Of a stretch of DNA of 64,000 bases, positions 33,298 to 41,147 are shown piece by piece; positions within the stretch are counted from its first letter, which is position 1; the number at the start of each line of letters is the position of its first letter. The position numbers were made by a program, and so were the translations under genes. The notes under the pieces are model-generated. The model searched no databases. It was not told the DNA's origin and was given only the letters and a program-made list of their open reading frames with translations. The stretch comes from DAOVRD01 sp964521715 (GTDB lineage Bacteria; Planctomycetota; Brocadiia; SM23-32). Location: assembly GCA_964521715.1 (NCBI GenBank), contig CAZFSS010000002.1, forward strand, positions 1-64,000. Direction: 5' to 3'.

Positions 33298-33398
33298 TGT
33301 CATTCTGAGGAGCGGCGAAGCCGCGACGAAGAATCTCGCCTTGCCAGATGGGGAACGACCAGATTCTTCGGCCGCCCTGGGGCGGCCTCAGAATGACA
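33298..33398. repeat. Palindromic element with 13-bp terminal inverted repeats
   Basis: Within the 449-bp gap at 33097-33545, a 101-bp unit starts TGTCATTCTGAGG (33298-33310) and ends with its perfect complement (33386-33398). A second inner pair, CGAAGAATCT (33327-33336) with AGATTCTTCG (33361-33370), is also perfect. Two small GC hairpins lie at about 33312-33324 and 33370-33387. It codes for nothing. The form suggests a MITE/REP-like dispersed repeat. No clear target duplication is seen, and no second copy is in this window. Confidence 0.75.
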
Positions 33399-33477
33399 CA
33401 TGTTCGTTGGCGGCAGAATTGTCATCACCGGCCTCAATGGGTCGGGCCACGCGGCGCCCGGAAGCCGGCGCAGTGAG

Positions 33478-33506
33478 TTGACAGAGCGCCCCGCTGTCCA
33501 TACCAT
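33478..33506 (+). promoter_or_regulatory. glnS promoter
   Basis: TTGACA (33478-33483), 17 bases, TACCAT (33501-33506), about 40 bases before the glnS ATG. Confidence 0.65.
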
Positions 33507-33545
33507 CGGTTGTTTTGGAAGACACCGTCGCATCATGGGGTCCCG

Positions 33546-35276
33546 ATGAGCAGGCCAGACACAGACGAGGACGCAAGGGCGGAGCGGCCGGAGGCGGCGC
33601 TGGACTTCATCCGCCAGGTCATCGCCGAGGACCAGCGAACCGGCAAGCACGGCGGGCGCGTCCAGACGCGGTTCCCGCCGGAGCCGAACGGCTACCTGCA
33701 CATCGGGCACGCCAAGGCCATCTGCCTCAGCTTCGGCGTGGCGGAGGAGTTCGGCGGCCTCTGCAACCTGCGGTTCGACGACACAAACCCGACCAGGGAG
33801 GAGGCCGAATACGTCGAGGCCATCATCGAGGACGTCCGATGGCTCGGCTTCGACTGGGGCGACCGCCTCTACTACGCCTCCGATTACTTCGGGCAGCTCT
33901 ACGAGTACGCTGTGCAGCTCATCGAGAAAGGCAAGGCTTACGTCTGCGACCTGAGCCCCGACGAGGTGAGGGACTACCGCGGAACGCCGACCGAGCCAGG
34001 GCGCAACAGCCCGTACCGCGACCGGTCGATCGAAGGTAACCTGGACCTCTTCGAGCGCATGCGGGCCGGGGAGTTCCCCGACGAGACCCGCACGTTGCGG
34101 GCCAGAATAGACATGGCCCACGCGAACCTCAACATGCGGGATCCGGTCATGTACCGCATCCTGCGCGCCACGCACCATCGCACGGGCGACGAGTGGTGCA
34201 TCTACCCCACCTACGACTGGACGCACGGGCAGTGCGACTCCATCGAGGGGATCACGCACTCCCTGTGCGACCTGGAGTTCGAGAACCACAGGCCGCTCTA
34301 CGACTGGTTCCTCGATCAGCTCGGCATCCCCCATCCGCAGCAGATCGAGTTCGCCCGGCTCGAGCTGACCAACACGGTGCTGAGCAAGCGGAGGCTCCGG
34401 CGGCTCATCGAGGAAGGGCATGTCAAGGGCTGGGACGACCCGCGCCTGCCCACGCTGCGCGGACTGCGCAGACGCGGCTACAGCCCTCAGGCCATCCGCA
34501 GCTTCTGCGACCGCATCGGCTTGGCCAAGACCAACAGCGTCATCGACATGGCCCTGCTGGAGCATTGCCTTCGGGAAGACCTGAACAAGCACTCGCTCCG
34601 CGTCATGGGCGTGCTCCGCCCGCTCAAGGTGGTCATAGACAACTACCCGAAGGGCCAGGTCGAGCAGCTGGAAGCCATCAACAACCCGGAAGACCCCGGC
34701 GCCGGAACGCGGAAGGTCCCCTTCTCCCGCGAGCTCTACATCGAGCGGGAGGATTTTCAGCAAGCCCCGCCCCGAAGCTTCTACCGCCTGGCCCCCGGCC
34801 GCGAGGTGCGCCTGCGCTACGCCTACTTCGTCAAGTGCACGGGCGCAGTCAAAGACCCCGCGACGGGCCAGGCCGTCGAGGTGCACTGCACCTATGACCC
34901 CGCGACGCGGGGCGGCGACGCCCCGGACGGCCGCAAGGTGAAGTCAACGCTCCACTGGGTCTCCGCGCCCCACGCGCTTGAGGCCGAAGTGCGCTTCTAC
35001 GACTACCTTATGAACGAGCCGGAGGCGGCCGAGAAGGCGGGCGACGAGGACTGGATGGCCCGCCTGAACGCGGAATCGCTCCAGGTGCTCACGTCCTGCC
35101 GCGTCGAACCGGGCCTGGCCGGGGCGGCGCCCGGCACCCGGTGCCAGTTCGAGCGGCAGGGCTACTTCTGCGTCGATCCAGACTCCTCGGCCGCCAGGCC
35201 CGTCTTCAACCGCACCGTCTCCCTGCGGGACAAGTGGGCCAGGATCCAGAAGGCCCGGACGAGCGAGGGCGCGTAG
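33546..35276 (+). CDS. glnS: Glutaminyl-tRNA synthetase
   Basis: A 576-residue class I synthetase that charges tRNA(Gln). FPPEPNGYLHIGHAKAI includes the HIGH motif, FDDTNP follows, and VLSKRRL is the KMSKS loop. The C-terminal half has the beta-barrel anticodon-binding domain. The domain order and DTNP signature are those of GlnRS rather than GluRS. Having GlnRS means glutamine need not be made by the GatCAB route. Start at 33546; the upstream frame overlaps the promoter. Stand-alone gene with its own promoter. Confidence 0.95.
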   Translation: MSRPDTDEDARAERPEAALDFIRQVIAEDQRTGKHGGRVQTRFPPEPNGYLHIGHAKAICLSFGVAEEFGGLCNLRFDDTNPTREEAEYVEAIIEDVRWLGFDWGDRLYYASDYFGQLYEYAVQLIEKGKAYVCDLSPDEVRDYRGTPTEPGRNSPYRDRSIEGNLDLFERMRAGEFPDETRTLRARIDMAHANLNMRDPVMYRILRATHHRTGDEWCIYPTYDWTHGQCDSIEGITHSLCDLEFENHRPLYDWFLDQLGIPHPQQIEFARLELTNTVLSKRRLRRLIEEGHVKGWDDPRLPTLRGLRRRGYSPQAIRSFCDRIGLAKTNSVIDMALLEHCLREDLNKHSLRVMGVLRPLKVVIDNYPKGQVEQLEAINNPEDPGAGTRKVPFSRELYIEREDFQQAPPRSFYRLAPGREVRLRYAYFVKCTGAVKDPATGQAVEVHCTYDPATRGGDAPDGRKVKSTLHWVSAPHALEAEVRFYDYLMNEPEAAEKAGDEDWMARLNAESLQVLTSCRVEPGLAGAAPGTRCQFERQGYFCVDPDSSAARPVFNRTVSLRDKWARIQKARTSEGA

Positions 35277-35325
35277 GGCAGACGCTGGCGGAAAGCATCC
35301 CGCCAGAGAGCGGGGACCACTGCCC
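35276..35325. terminator. Nested hairpin between convergent genes
   Basis: GGGCAG (35276-35281) pairs with CTGCCC (35320-35325), and inside it CTGGCGG (35285-35291) pairs with CCGCCAG (35300-35306) around an 8-nt loop. It begins at the glnS stop and ends just before the opposing gene. No U tract follows in either direction, so it may block transcription only weakly. Confidence 0.4.
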
Positions 35326-35329
35326 GCCC

Positions 35330-36265
35330 TCAGCCCGGTTCGACGAGGAAACGCCGGCTGATGATCTGCCACCTCAGCCCCTCTCGACGCGGACCAAGCC
35401 ACTCGTCAGCCGGCATGCCCCGGCGGAACGCCGCGCCCAGCGACCGGATCTCCTCGTCCGTGCACCTGAACAGGGCAGCCTGCGCGTTGGGGCCGAAGAC
35501 GGGCTCCAGGAAGCGGCGCGCGGCACTCAACGTCCTGCCCGCGCGCACCACCCTCCCGCCCAGGAAGGCGAGCACCCCGGCGAGCGGAAGAGCAGCGAGC
35601 AGTCTGAACCGCGGGTTGATGCCTGCAAGCTCCAGCCCGGCCCCTGCGGCCAGCAGCGCCCCGCCGGCGAGCACGGCCGGCGCCTCCCATCGCCCGCTGA
35701 AGGCGCCGCCGGCCGCCCGCCGCAGCGCGCTGGGCGAGAGCGCGTAAGCCAGCGGCTCCTCGAACCGCCCCTGTGCCAGCGCCATCCTGGCCACGTGACA
35801 GGCCTCGTGGCAGACAAGCTCATCCCGATCGTAGATCAGCCAGCGTCGCCTCTGGCGGAACGGCGTCCTGAGCAGGAGGCAGACGCGGAAGCCCTCCTCC
35901 GCCCTCTCGTAGAAGGTACTGGCACCCACGTAGACGGGCATGTGCCTGTCGCAGAAGAAAGCGGGGACCCAGAGCGGGCTGATGGAATATGCGGCCCGTA
36001 CCGGCTCCAGGCATTCCTGCAAGAGGTGGCCGGGGACGAGTTGCTCGGCCGCGAAGGTCTCGCCGAACAGGTGCGTCCGCCCCTCGCGCTCGAGCTCGTC
36101 GCGGACGGCGTCCGCCCATGCCAGCGTCCGCCGGGCGGACTCGCGGAAGGCGTCAGGTTCCACGTCTGGAGGCAGGACGAAGCCCCGCTCGTCCAGCTCG
36201 ATCAGTTCGCCCAGAAGGTCAACCATGGGAGAGCCCGACGGACTGGCGCCCTTGCGCCGGCTCAC
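35330..36265 (-). CDS. Membrane protein with HExxH metallopeptidase-like motif
   Basis: A 311-residue protein of unknown family. Near residue 155 it has DELVCHEACHVAR, which fits the HExxH zinc signature. After it, two hydrophobic segments (about 195-215 and 222-240) look like membrane spans. The first half is acidic and soluble. It begins at a GTG seven bases after the preceding PilX-like gene; an ATG 13 codons inside is also possible. Being the last gene of the minor-pilin cluster, it may handle pilin or envelope proteins, but this is inference and no third zinc ligand is clear. Confidence 0.6.
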   Translation of the reverse strand: MSRRKGASPSGSPMVDLLGELIELDERGFVLPPDVEPDAFRESARRTLAWADAVRDELEREGRTHLFGETFAAEQLVPGHLLQECLEPVRAAYSISPLWVPAFFCDRHMPVYVGASTFYERAEEGFRVCLLLRTPFRQRRRWLIYDRDELVCHEACHVARMALAQGRFEEPLAYALSPSALRRAAGGAFSGRWEAPAVLAGGALLAAGAGLELAGINPRFRLLAALPLAGVLAFLGGRVVRAGRTLSAARRFLEPVFGPNAQAALFRCTDEEIRSLGAAFRRGMPADEWLGPRREGLRWQIISRRFLVEPG

Positions 36266-36271
36266 GCGCCC

Positions 36272-36652
36272 CTACTGCACGACCACCGTGCTCCGCACGC
36301 GGCGCTGCATGTCGTTGAAAGCCCCCGTGCTGGTGACGGTCGCGCCCGTGCTCGGGTCCCCGGCAGTCTGGACGCTGTAGGTTCCGCCGCCCAGGGGCTC
36401 GTCGGTGTACGAGGGCAGAACGCTGGGGTTGACGTTCAGGTCATAGAGCGCGCGCTGCCTGCCGGCCTCGGCCAGGAAGAAGGCCCTGGCGTTGTCGACC
36501 TCTCTGCGGACAAGGATCCATTCGTGAACGGCGAGCGAGAGGTATGCGAGGCCCAGCACGAGTATGACGACGAGGATGATGATGGCGGCGCCAAGAGCCA
36601 TCCCGTCCCGCCGGCTGAGAAGCCGTCCGATCCGCAGGACATGCCGCTTCAT
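36272..36652 (-). CDS. PilX-like pilus assembly protein
   Basis: A 126-residue protein with a single N-terminal membrane helix (MALGAAIIILVVILVLGLAY) after a basic stretch and an RRDGMA site, then ARAFFLAEAGRQRALYDLN, the usual PilX N-domain pattern. The rest is a small beta-rich domain. It lies two bases after the LamG minor pilin. Members prime or stabilise type IV pili. It lacks the usual Glu5 of major pilins, as PilX proteins do. Confidence 0.75.
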   Translation of the reverse strand: MKRHVLRIGRLLSRRDGMALGAAIIILVVILVLGLAYLSLAVHEWILVRREVDNARAFFLAEAGRQRALYDLNVNPSVLPSYTDEPLGGGTYSVQTAGDPSTGATVTSTGAFNDMQRRVRSTVVVQ

Positions 36653-36654
36653 GC

Positions 36655-37668
36655 CTAACTCCCGAAATCCGCGAACGTGACGTCGTCCAGGCTTCCCGTC
36701 CAGAAACTGCTCGTTGCCTGTTCCGAGCCGATGTAGAGGTCGCCCGACGTGACGGCCGTCCCCGCGCCGTTCGCCTGGCCGACCCTGACGCCGTCGCAGT
36801 AGAAGTGGATGCGGCCGGTGACGCCGTCGTGCTGCACGAGAACGTCATGCCAGCCCGGACTGGCCAGAGGGCCGGCAACGAAGCTGCTGTCTCCGCCGCT
36901 GAACTGGTAGCGGATCGTCGTGCCCTGGATGGAAACCGTGAAGAAGCCGCCCGGTCCGGCCGACGTGTTGCGGTTGATGACGGTCCCGGTCCCGTTGACC
37001 CGGGCGGCGAACGCCACGCGCAGGCCCGAGTCGAGGCTGTCATTGTCGGGCACGCGGACGTAGTCGGTCGCGGACTGCGATCCGAGCCACGCGCTTCCTC
37101 CGCCTGCCCAGGGATCGCCGAAGACGCCGGCGTTGTTGTTGGCCGGAGAGGCGTCATAGGCGAACGGCCCCGACTCCTCCGAGAAGTACCACGCACCGCG
37201 GTACTGCACGTTCCGGAGCGCCTTGCTGGAACTCATCGCGACCACGTCGTCTCCCTGCTGGACCTCCAGTTCGTACTCGACGTGAGTCATGTACGGATGA
37301 CAGTGGAGGGAGCGGAGGTCATTAATGACCTCCTCCTGGTCTCCGTCCGTGTCCATCATCAGCCTGCCGTCGTCCGCGTAGATGGTCTTGCGCTGCCAGG
37401 GCGCGCCGGCGACAAGGTTCTCCACGACCAGGGAGCCGTCACCGGCCGTGTCCAGGTAGGCCCAACTGCCTTCTCGGATGGCCAGTTCGATCCAGTAAGC
37501 GGCCAGGTCGGCGTCGCGCTGCAGCGCCACCTTCTCCTCGCCCTTGCCAACCTCCCCGAAGAAGTAGGCCCAGAGGCTGTAGATCCCCAGAAGGACGATG
37601 CCGAGCACGACGATCCCAAGCAGGAGCTCGATAAGGGTAACGCCCGCCCGACGGGCTCGCTCATTCAT
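36655..37668 (-). CDS. Minor pilin with C-terminal LamG-like domain
   Basis: A 337-residue pilin-like protein. The N terminus RRAGVTLIELLLGIVVLG has a G/V prepilin cleavage site and Glu5. A central domain like PilW follows, then from about residue 185 a concanavalin A/LamG-type beta sandwich: GSAWLGSQSA, SLDSGLRVAFAARVNG, TVINRNTSAGPGGFFTVSIQ, GWHDVLVQHDG, HFYCDGVRVG. It ends with LDDVTFADFGS. LamG domains bind glycans or matrix proteins, so this could be a tip adhesin on the pilus. That role is inference. Confidence 0.8.
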   Translation of the reverse strand: MNERARRAGVTLIELLLGIVVLGIVLLGIYSLWAYFFGEVGKGEEKVALQRDADLAAYWIELAIREGSWAYLDTAGDGSLVVENLVAGAPWQRKTIYADDGRLMMDTDGDQEEVINDLRSLHCHPYMTHVEYELEVQQGDDVVAMSSSKALRNVQYRGAWYFSEESGPFAYDASPANNNAGVFGDPWAGGGSAWLGSQSATDYVRVPDNDSLDSGLRVAFAARVNGTGTVINRNTSAGPGGFFTVSIQGTTIRYQFSGGDSSFVAGPLASPGWHDVLVQHDGVTGRIHFYCDGVRVGQANGAGTAVTSGDLYIGSEQATSSFWTGSLDDVTFADFGS

Positions 37669-37671
37669 CTA

Positions 37672-38124
37672 TCACGGGGCCTCACTACGGCCGCTGACGT
37701 AGGTGACGAAGCGCTCCTCTGCGGCCTCATCACCGGAGGTCCAGCTGATCATGACGGTCACGCGCTTGTATGAATAGCCGCTGGCCGGGTCGCTTGCCAC
37801 GGTCTGCACCTGCGTCGTAACGGTGGCCGTCACGCCGTCAAGCTGCACCTGCTGCGGCGCCATTCCCGGCGCGATTTCGTCGTAGGCCAGGCCGACGAGC
37901 TCTTCGAGTTGCTGGGTGGCCTCCTCGACGGCCTGCCTGTGGAGCCTGCTGCGGTGGATCGCCAGGCGGGTGTAGTAGAAGAAAGGCGCCGCGCCCACCA
38001 GGATCACCCCGATTATGATGGTGGCGATGAGCCCCTCGAGCAACGTGAAGGACCGTCGCGAACAACGCCCGGCGGGCCAGCAAGCTCCCATAGCGCTCCT
38101 CTGCCCCACGGCCGCCCGGCCCAA
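37672..38124 (-). CDS. Minor pilin (PilV-like)
   Basis: A 150-residue protein (139 if started at the ATG at 38091) with the prepilin motif RRSFTLLEGLIATIIIG: cleavage after Ser, Phe at +1 and Glu at +5 of the mature chain. A single hydrophobic helix and a small C-terminal beta domain follow. It lies three bases upstream of the LamG pilin gene and after the hairpin that ends the major pilin transcript. In related systems such PilV/PilI proteins form the pilus priming complex. Confidence 0.75.
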   Translation of the reverse strand: MGRAAVGQRSAMGACWPAGRCSRRSFTLLEGLIATIIIGVILVGAAPFFYYTRLAIHRSRLHRQAVEEATQQLEELVGLAYDEIAPGMAPQQVQLDGVTATVTTQVQTVASDPASGYSYKRVTVMISWTSGDEAAEERFVTYVSGRSEAP

Positions 38125-38164
38125 GCCTGAGACCCGGCCTCTTCTCCGGCCGCAATAAAGGGCC

Positions 38165-38192
38165 GACCCGGCAGACGTCGGCCTGCCGGGTC
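38165..38192 (-). terminator. Terminator-like hairpin after the major pilin gene
   Basis: GACCCGGCAG and CTGCCGGGTC form a perfect 10-bp stem around an 8-nt loop, 30 bases past the pilin stop. Leftward, CCCTTTATT follows, giving a weak U run. It probably attenuates rather than ends transcription, so that the abundant pilin is made in excess of the minor pilins downstream. Confidence 0.6.
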
Positions 38193-38221
38193 AGTGCCCA
38201 AAGCCCAAGCTCTCTACGCTG

Positions 38222-38623
38222 CTACGGAGTGCGCACCAACTGGCCGCCCTGGTCCATGTCGACCTGAGAGTACTTATAGTCTGCGACGTCCCCCACGCCC
38301 GGGCGAGTCCAGCGGATGGCGTACGTATCCGCAGCGGAAGCGGGGATCGAGTACTCCGCCCAAGCGACGTAGCGCATGTCCCGGAAGTCATTCGAGCCGA
38401 CAAGCCCGTTGTTCTCCAGGCCCGCCAGGTTCGTGTACTCCTTGTACTCGGCCCGGTACATCCGCTCGGCGGCCCGGAAGATGCTCAGGCCTGACACGAT
38501 CTCGGCCTCGTAGGCCCGGCTCACCATCGACCGGTAGATCGGAACCGCAGAGGCAGCCAGGATCGCCACGATGATGACGACGATCATGAGCTCGATCAAG
38601 GTGAAGGCATTCCTTCGCCTCAT
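38222..38623 (-). CDS. Major type IV pilin (PilA-like)
   Basis: A 133-residue prepilin. After a short basic leader, NAFTLIELMIVVIIVAILAA gives cleavage before Phe, Glu5 and the hydrophobic alpha1-N helix. The globular part holds tyrosine-rich loops (YRAEYKEYTN) and lacks an obvious disulfide pair. AGGTGG precedes the ATG. It has its own strong promoter 120 bases upstream and a hairpin behind, both expected for the most abundant pilus subunit. Confidence 0.88.
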   Translation of the reverse strand: MRRRNAFTLIELMIVVIIVAILAASAVPIYRSMVSRAYEAEIVSGLSIFRAAERMYRAEYKEYTNLAGLENNGLVGSNDFRDMRYVAWAEYSIPASAADTYAIRWTRPGVGDVADYKYSQVDMDQGGQLVRTP

Positions 38624-38704
38624 GCCACCTACCCTCCAAAAAGGTGTAAGGATCACGGGAATCGGTGCGAGACCCGCACAGTCCAGCCCGTGCAGCGAAC
38701 TGGT

Positions 38705-38724
38705 GCTGCGGCGTCAACCGCAGC
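38705..38724 (-). promoter_or_regulatory. Leader hairpin upstream of the major pilin
   Basis: In the roughly 120-nt leader, GCTGCGG and CCGCAGC make a 7-bp stem with a 6-nt loop, 20 bases after the predicted transcript start. It may protect the 5' end of the message. Confidence 0.4.
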
Positions 38725-38751
38725 AATCGGCGTTCCCAGCATCCGTGCTCA

Positions 38752-38780
38752 ATTATACCACGAGCTTTGTGCATTCGCAA
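38752..38780 (-). promoter_or_regulatory. Promoter of the major pilin gene
   Basis: TTGCGA (38775-38780), 17 bases and a perfect TATAAT (38752-38757), reading leftward. It is of housekeeping type; I see no GG-N10-GC sigma-54 site as in Pseudomonas pilA. Confidence 0.65.
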
Positions 38781-38829
38781 GGGATTGCGACAAAGCCTTT
38801 CCCGGCTGACAGGCCGGGCGCACCGCCGC

Positions 38830-40059
38830 TCAGGTCACGGTCTTCGCCAGGCTGAAGATGGGGAAGTAGATAGCAACGACAACGAAGCCCACCATGACCC
38901 CGATGGCGACGAGCAACGCAGGCTCGAACATGGCCATAGCGATGTCGACGCGGGCGCTGAATTCGCGCGTGAAATGCTCCGCTGCCCGGCTGAGCATCTC
39001 CCCGAGCCTGCCGCTTGCCTCTCCCGCTGCCACCATCCGGACCAGAAGCCGCGGGAAGTACGGTCGAGATGACAACTCCTCGGAAAGCGAAGCGCCGCGG
39101 ACGACATTCTGCCTGACCTGTGCCACCTGCTGCTCCACCGGGACATTGCCGGCCGCCGCCGCCGAGAGCGTCAGGGCCTCGACCATCGGGATGCCGCCCT
39201 CTATCAGCATGCCAAGGGTACGACTCAGTCTGGCCATGATCATCTCGCGGGCAACCTTGCCGATCACAGGCAGATGCAGAAGTATAATGCCTAGCGTCCT
39301 GCGTCCGCCCGCGGTCTTGCGCCAGAACGAGAAGGCGACCCCGCCTACCACAAGCGCGAGCAGCACGTAGACGATGGAGTGGACAAAGGCGCCACTGATC
39401 CCCATGACGATCCGCGTCAGGAGAGGCAGCTCGGCGCCGGCCCGCGCGAAGATGTCGCGGAACCTGGGCAGGATGAACAGAAAGATCACGCTGAGAGCAA
39501 AGAGGAAGAAGACCAGGATGAAGGCCGGGTACATCGTGCTGACGCGTATCCTGCGCCGCAGGTCGAGCTGGGCCTCCAGGTAGTCGGACAGCTCCGAGAG
39601 CACCTCGGCCAGGTTTCCGCTCTCTTCGCCCGCCTTGACCAGGGCGACCATGAGGGGGCTGAAGACGTCGGGATAGGCGCCGAGGGCGTCCGACAGCATC
39701 GTGCCTTGTCTCACGTCGGTCGCCGCAGAGAGCAGCATGGACCTGAACCGCGAGTTTTCCGACTGCTCGGCCACGTCGACCAGCGAGTCTATGATGGGCA
39801 GCCCCCCGCTCAGCATGGTGGCCAGCGTCCGGCAGGCGACCGTCACCTCGCGCAACTTGACCCCGCCAAAGATGAAGCGACGCGCGGCCACCGGCCTGGG
39901 CGGGCCGGCCTCCTCGCGCGCGTCGGCGGACTCGACGGCGATCGGTATCAGCCCGCTGCGCCGGAGCTGCGCGACCAGGGCCTCCCTGCTCGTGCCGAAC
40001 CTGCTCTCGCGGATGGTCTCGCCGCTGCCGTTCCTGGCGACTATGCTGAACTTGGGCAT
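38830..40059 (-). CDS. pilC: Type IV pilus inner membrane platform protein
   Basis: A 409-residue PilC/GspF protein with two repeated T2SSF domains (about 75-200 and 280-400), each ending in hydrophobic helices. VACRTLATMLSGGLPI and MLSDALGAYPDVFSPLMVALVKAGEESG mark the first repeat; LSRTLGMLIEGGIPMVEAL and RLLVRMVAAGEASG mark the second. It anchors the pilin assembly and retraction ATPases. ATG at 40059 follows pilT by 17 bases with GGGAG. Confidence 0.93.
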   Translation of the reverse strand: MPKFSIVARNGSGETIRESRFGTSREALVAQLRRSGLIPIAVESADAREEAGPPRPVAARRFIFGGVKLREVTVACRTLATMLSGGLPIIDSLVDVAEQSENSRFRSMLLSAATDVRQGTMLSDALGAYPDVFSPLMVALVKAGEESGNLAEVLSELSDYLEAQLDLRRRIRVSTMYPAFILVFFLFALSVIFLFILPRFRDIFARAGAELPLLTRIVMGISGAFVHSIVYVLLALVVGGVAFSFWRKTAGGRRTLGIILLHLPVIGKVAREMIMARLSRTLGMLIEGGIPMVEALTLSAAAAGNVPVEQQVAQVRQNVVRGASLSEELSSRPYFPRLLVRMVAAGEASGRLGEMLSRAAEHFTREFSARVDIAMAMFEPALLVAIGVMVGFVVVAIYFPIFSLAKTVT

Positions 40060-40076
40060 CGCTCGGCCGGCTCCCT

Positions 40077-41144
40077 CTAGATGCTTTCCAGAAGCGCCGC
40101 CAGCTCCTTGGCGTTCGTGCACTTAGACCAGGCCATCCCCTCCGTGATCTTGCGCGCCCTCACCAGCTCAGCCAGCGAAGCGTTCATGGTCTTCATGCCC
40201 GCTCCCCGGCCCATCTGCAGGTGGGAGTAGATCTGGTCGATCTGGTTCTCCCTTATCAGGTTGCGCATGGCCGGGTTGACGACCATGATCTCGTAGGCCA
40301 GCACCAGCCCCTGCCCGTCCGAGACCGGCAGCAGAAGCTGAGCGATAACGGCTTCCAGCACGAAGGACAACTGCACCCGGGTCTGCTCCTGCTGGTCGTG
40401 CGGGAAGACGTCGATGATGCGGTTGATGGTGGTGACGGCGTCGTTCGTATGGAGCGTCGAGAGGGCCAGATGCCCCGTCTCGGCCACGGTCAACATGGAG
40501 CGAATCGTCTCCAGGTCGCGCATCTCGCCTATCTGCACCACGTCGGGATCCTGCCTCAGCACGTGCCGCAGGGCCTCTCCGAAGCCCCGCGTGTCCTGGC
40601 CGACCTCGCGCTGGTTGACGACGCTTTGCCTGTGGCTGTGGAGGTATTCGATGGGATCTTCCACGCAGATCACGTGCTTGTGGAAGTTGTCGTTGATGTA
40701 ATCGATCATCGCGGCCAGGGTCGTCGACTTGCCGCTGCCGGTGGGGCCGGTCACGAGGATCATGCCGCGGCTGCGCTCGCATAGCTCGCAGAGCGCTTTG
40801 GGGGGGAGCCCCAGCTCATCGAACGAAGGGATCTCGTACGGCAGGCGCCTGATGGCGGCCGCGACCGAGTCCCTCTGAAAGAAGACGTTTATGCGGTAGC
40901 GACTCTCGCCCGCAATCCCGACCGAGCAGTCCAGCTCCTTCTGCTGTTCCAGACGCTGCCGCTGCTCATCGTTGAGCAGCGAGTAGATCATCGTCTTCGA
41001 GTCGTCGGGAGTGAGGGTCGGCATGTCGGCGGCCCGCATCTTCCCGAAGACGCGGTACTGGGGCCGCACCCCAACGGTGATGTGGAGGTCCGAGGCGTTC
41101 AGGGACCTCATCGCGAGCATCAGTTTGAGCACTCTCTCGTCCAT
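40077..41144 (-). CDS. pilT: Pilus retraction ATPase
   Basis: A 355-residue hexameric ATPase that disassembles pili for twitching. It has Walker A GPTGSGKSTT, Asp box CVEDPIEYLH, Walker B-containing IGEMRDLETI, and a His box in LALSTLHTNDA. The C-terminal SLAELVRARKIT is typical of PilT. It lies three bases after pilB and before pilC. Retraction capability means that twitching, DNA uptake or surface sensing is possible. Confidence 0.95.
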   Translation of the reverse strand: MDERVLKLMLAMRSLNASDLHITVGVRPQYRVFGKMRAADMPTLTPDDSKTMIYSLLNDEQRQRLEQQKELDCSVGIAGESRYRINVFFQRDSVAAAIRRLPYEIPSFDELGLPPKALCELCERSRGMILVTGPTGSGKSTTLAAMIDYINDNFHKHVICVEDPIEYLHSHRQSVVNQREVGQDTRGFGEALRHVLRQDPDVVQIGEMRDLETIRSMLTVAETGHLALSTLHTNDAVTTINRIIDVFPHDQQEQTRVQLSFVLEAVIAQLLLPVSDGQGLVLAYEIMVVNPAMRNLIRENQIDQIYSHLQMGRGAGMKTMNASLAELVRARKITEGMAWSKCTNAKELAALLESI

Positions 41145-41147
41145 GTC

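Noticed and set aside
38752..38780. Sigma-54 promoter for the pilin gene
   Set aside because: No GG-N10-GC pair is found at the right place, while a near-perfect housekeeping promoter is.
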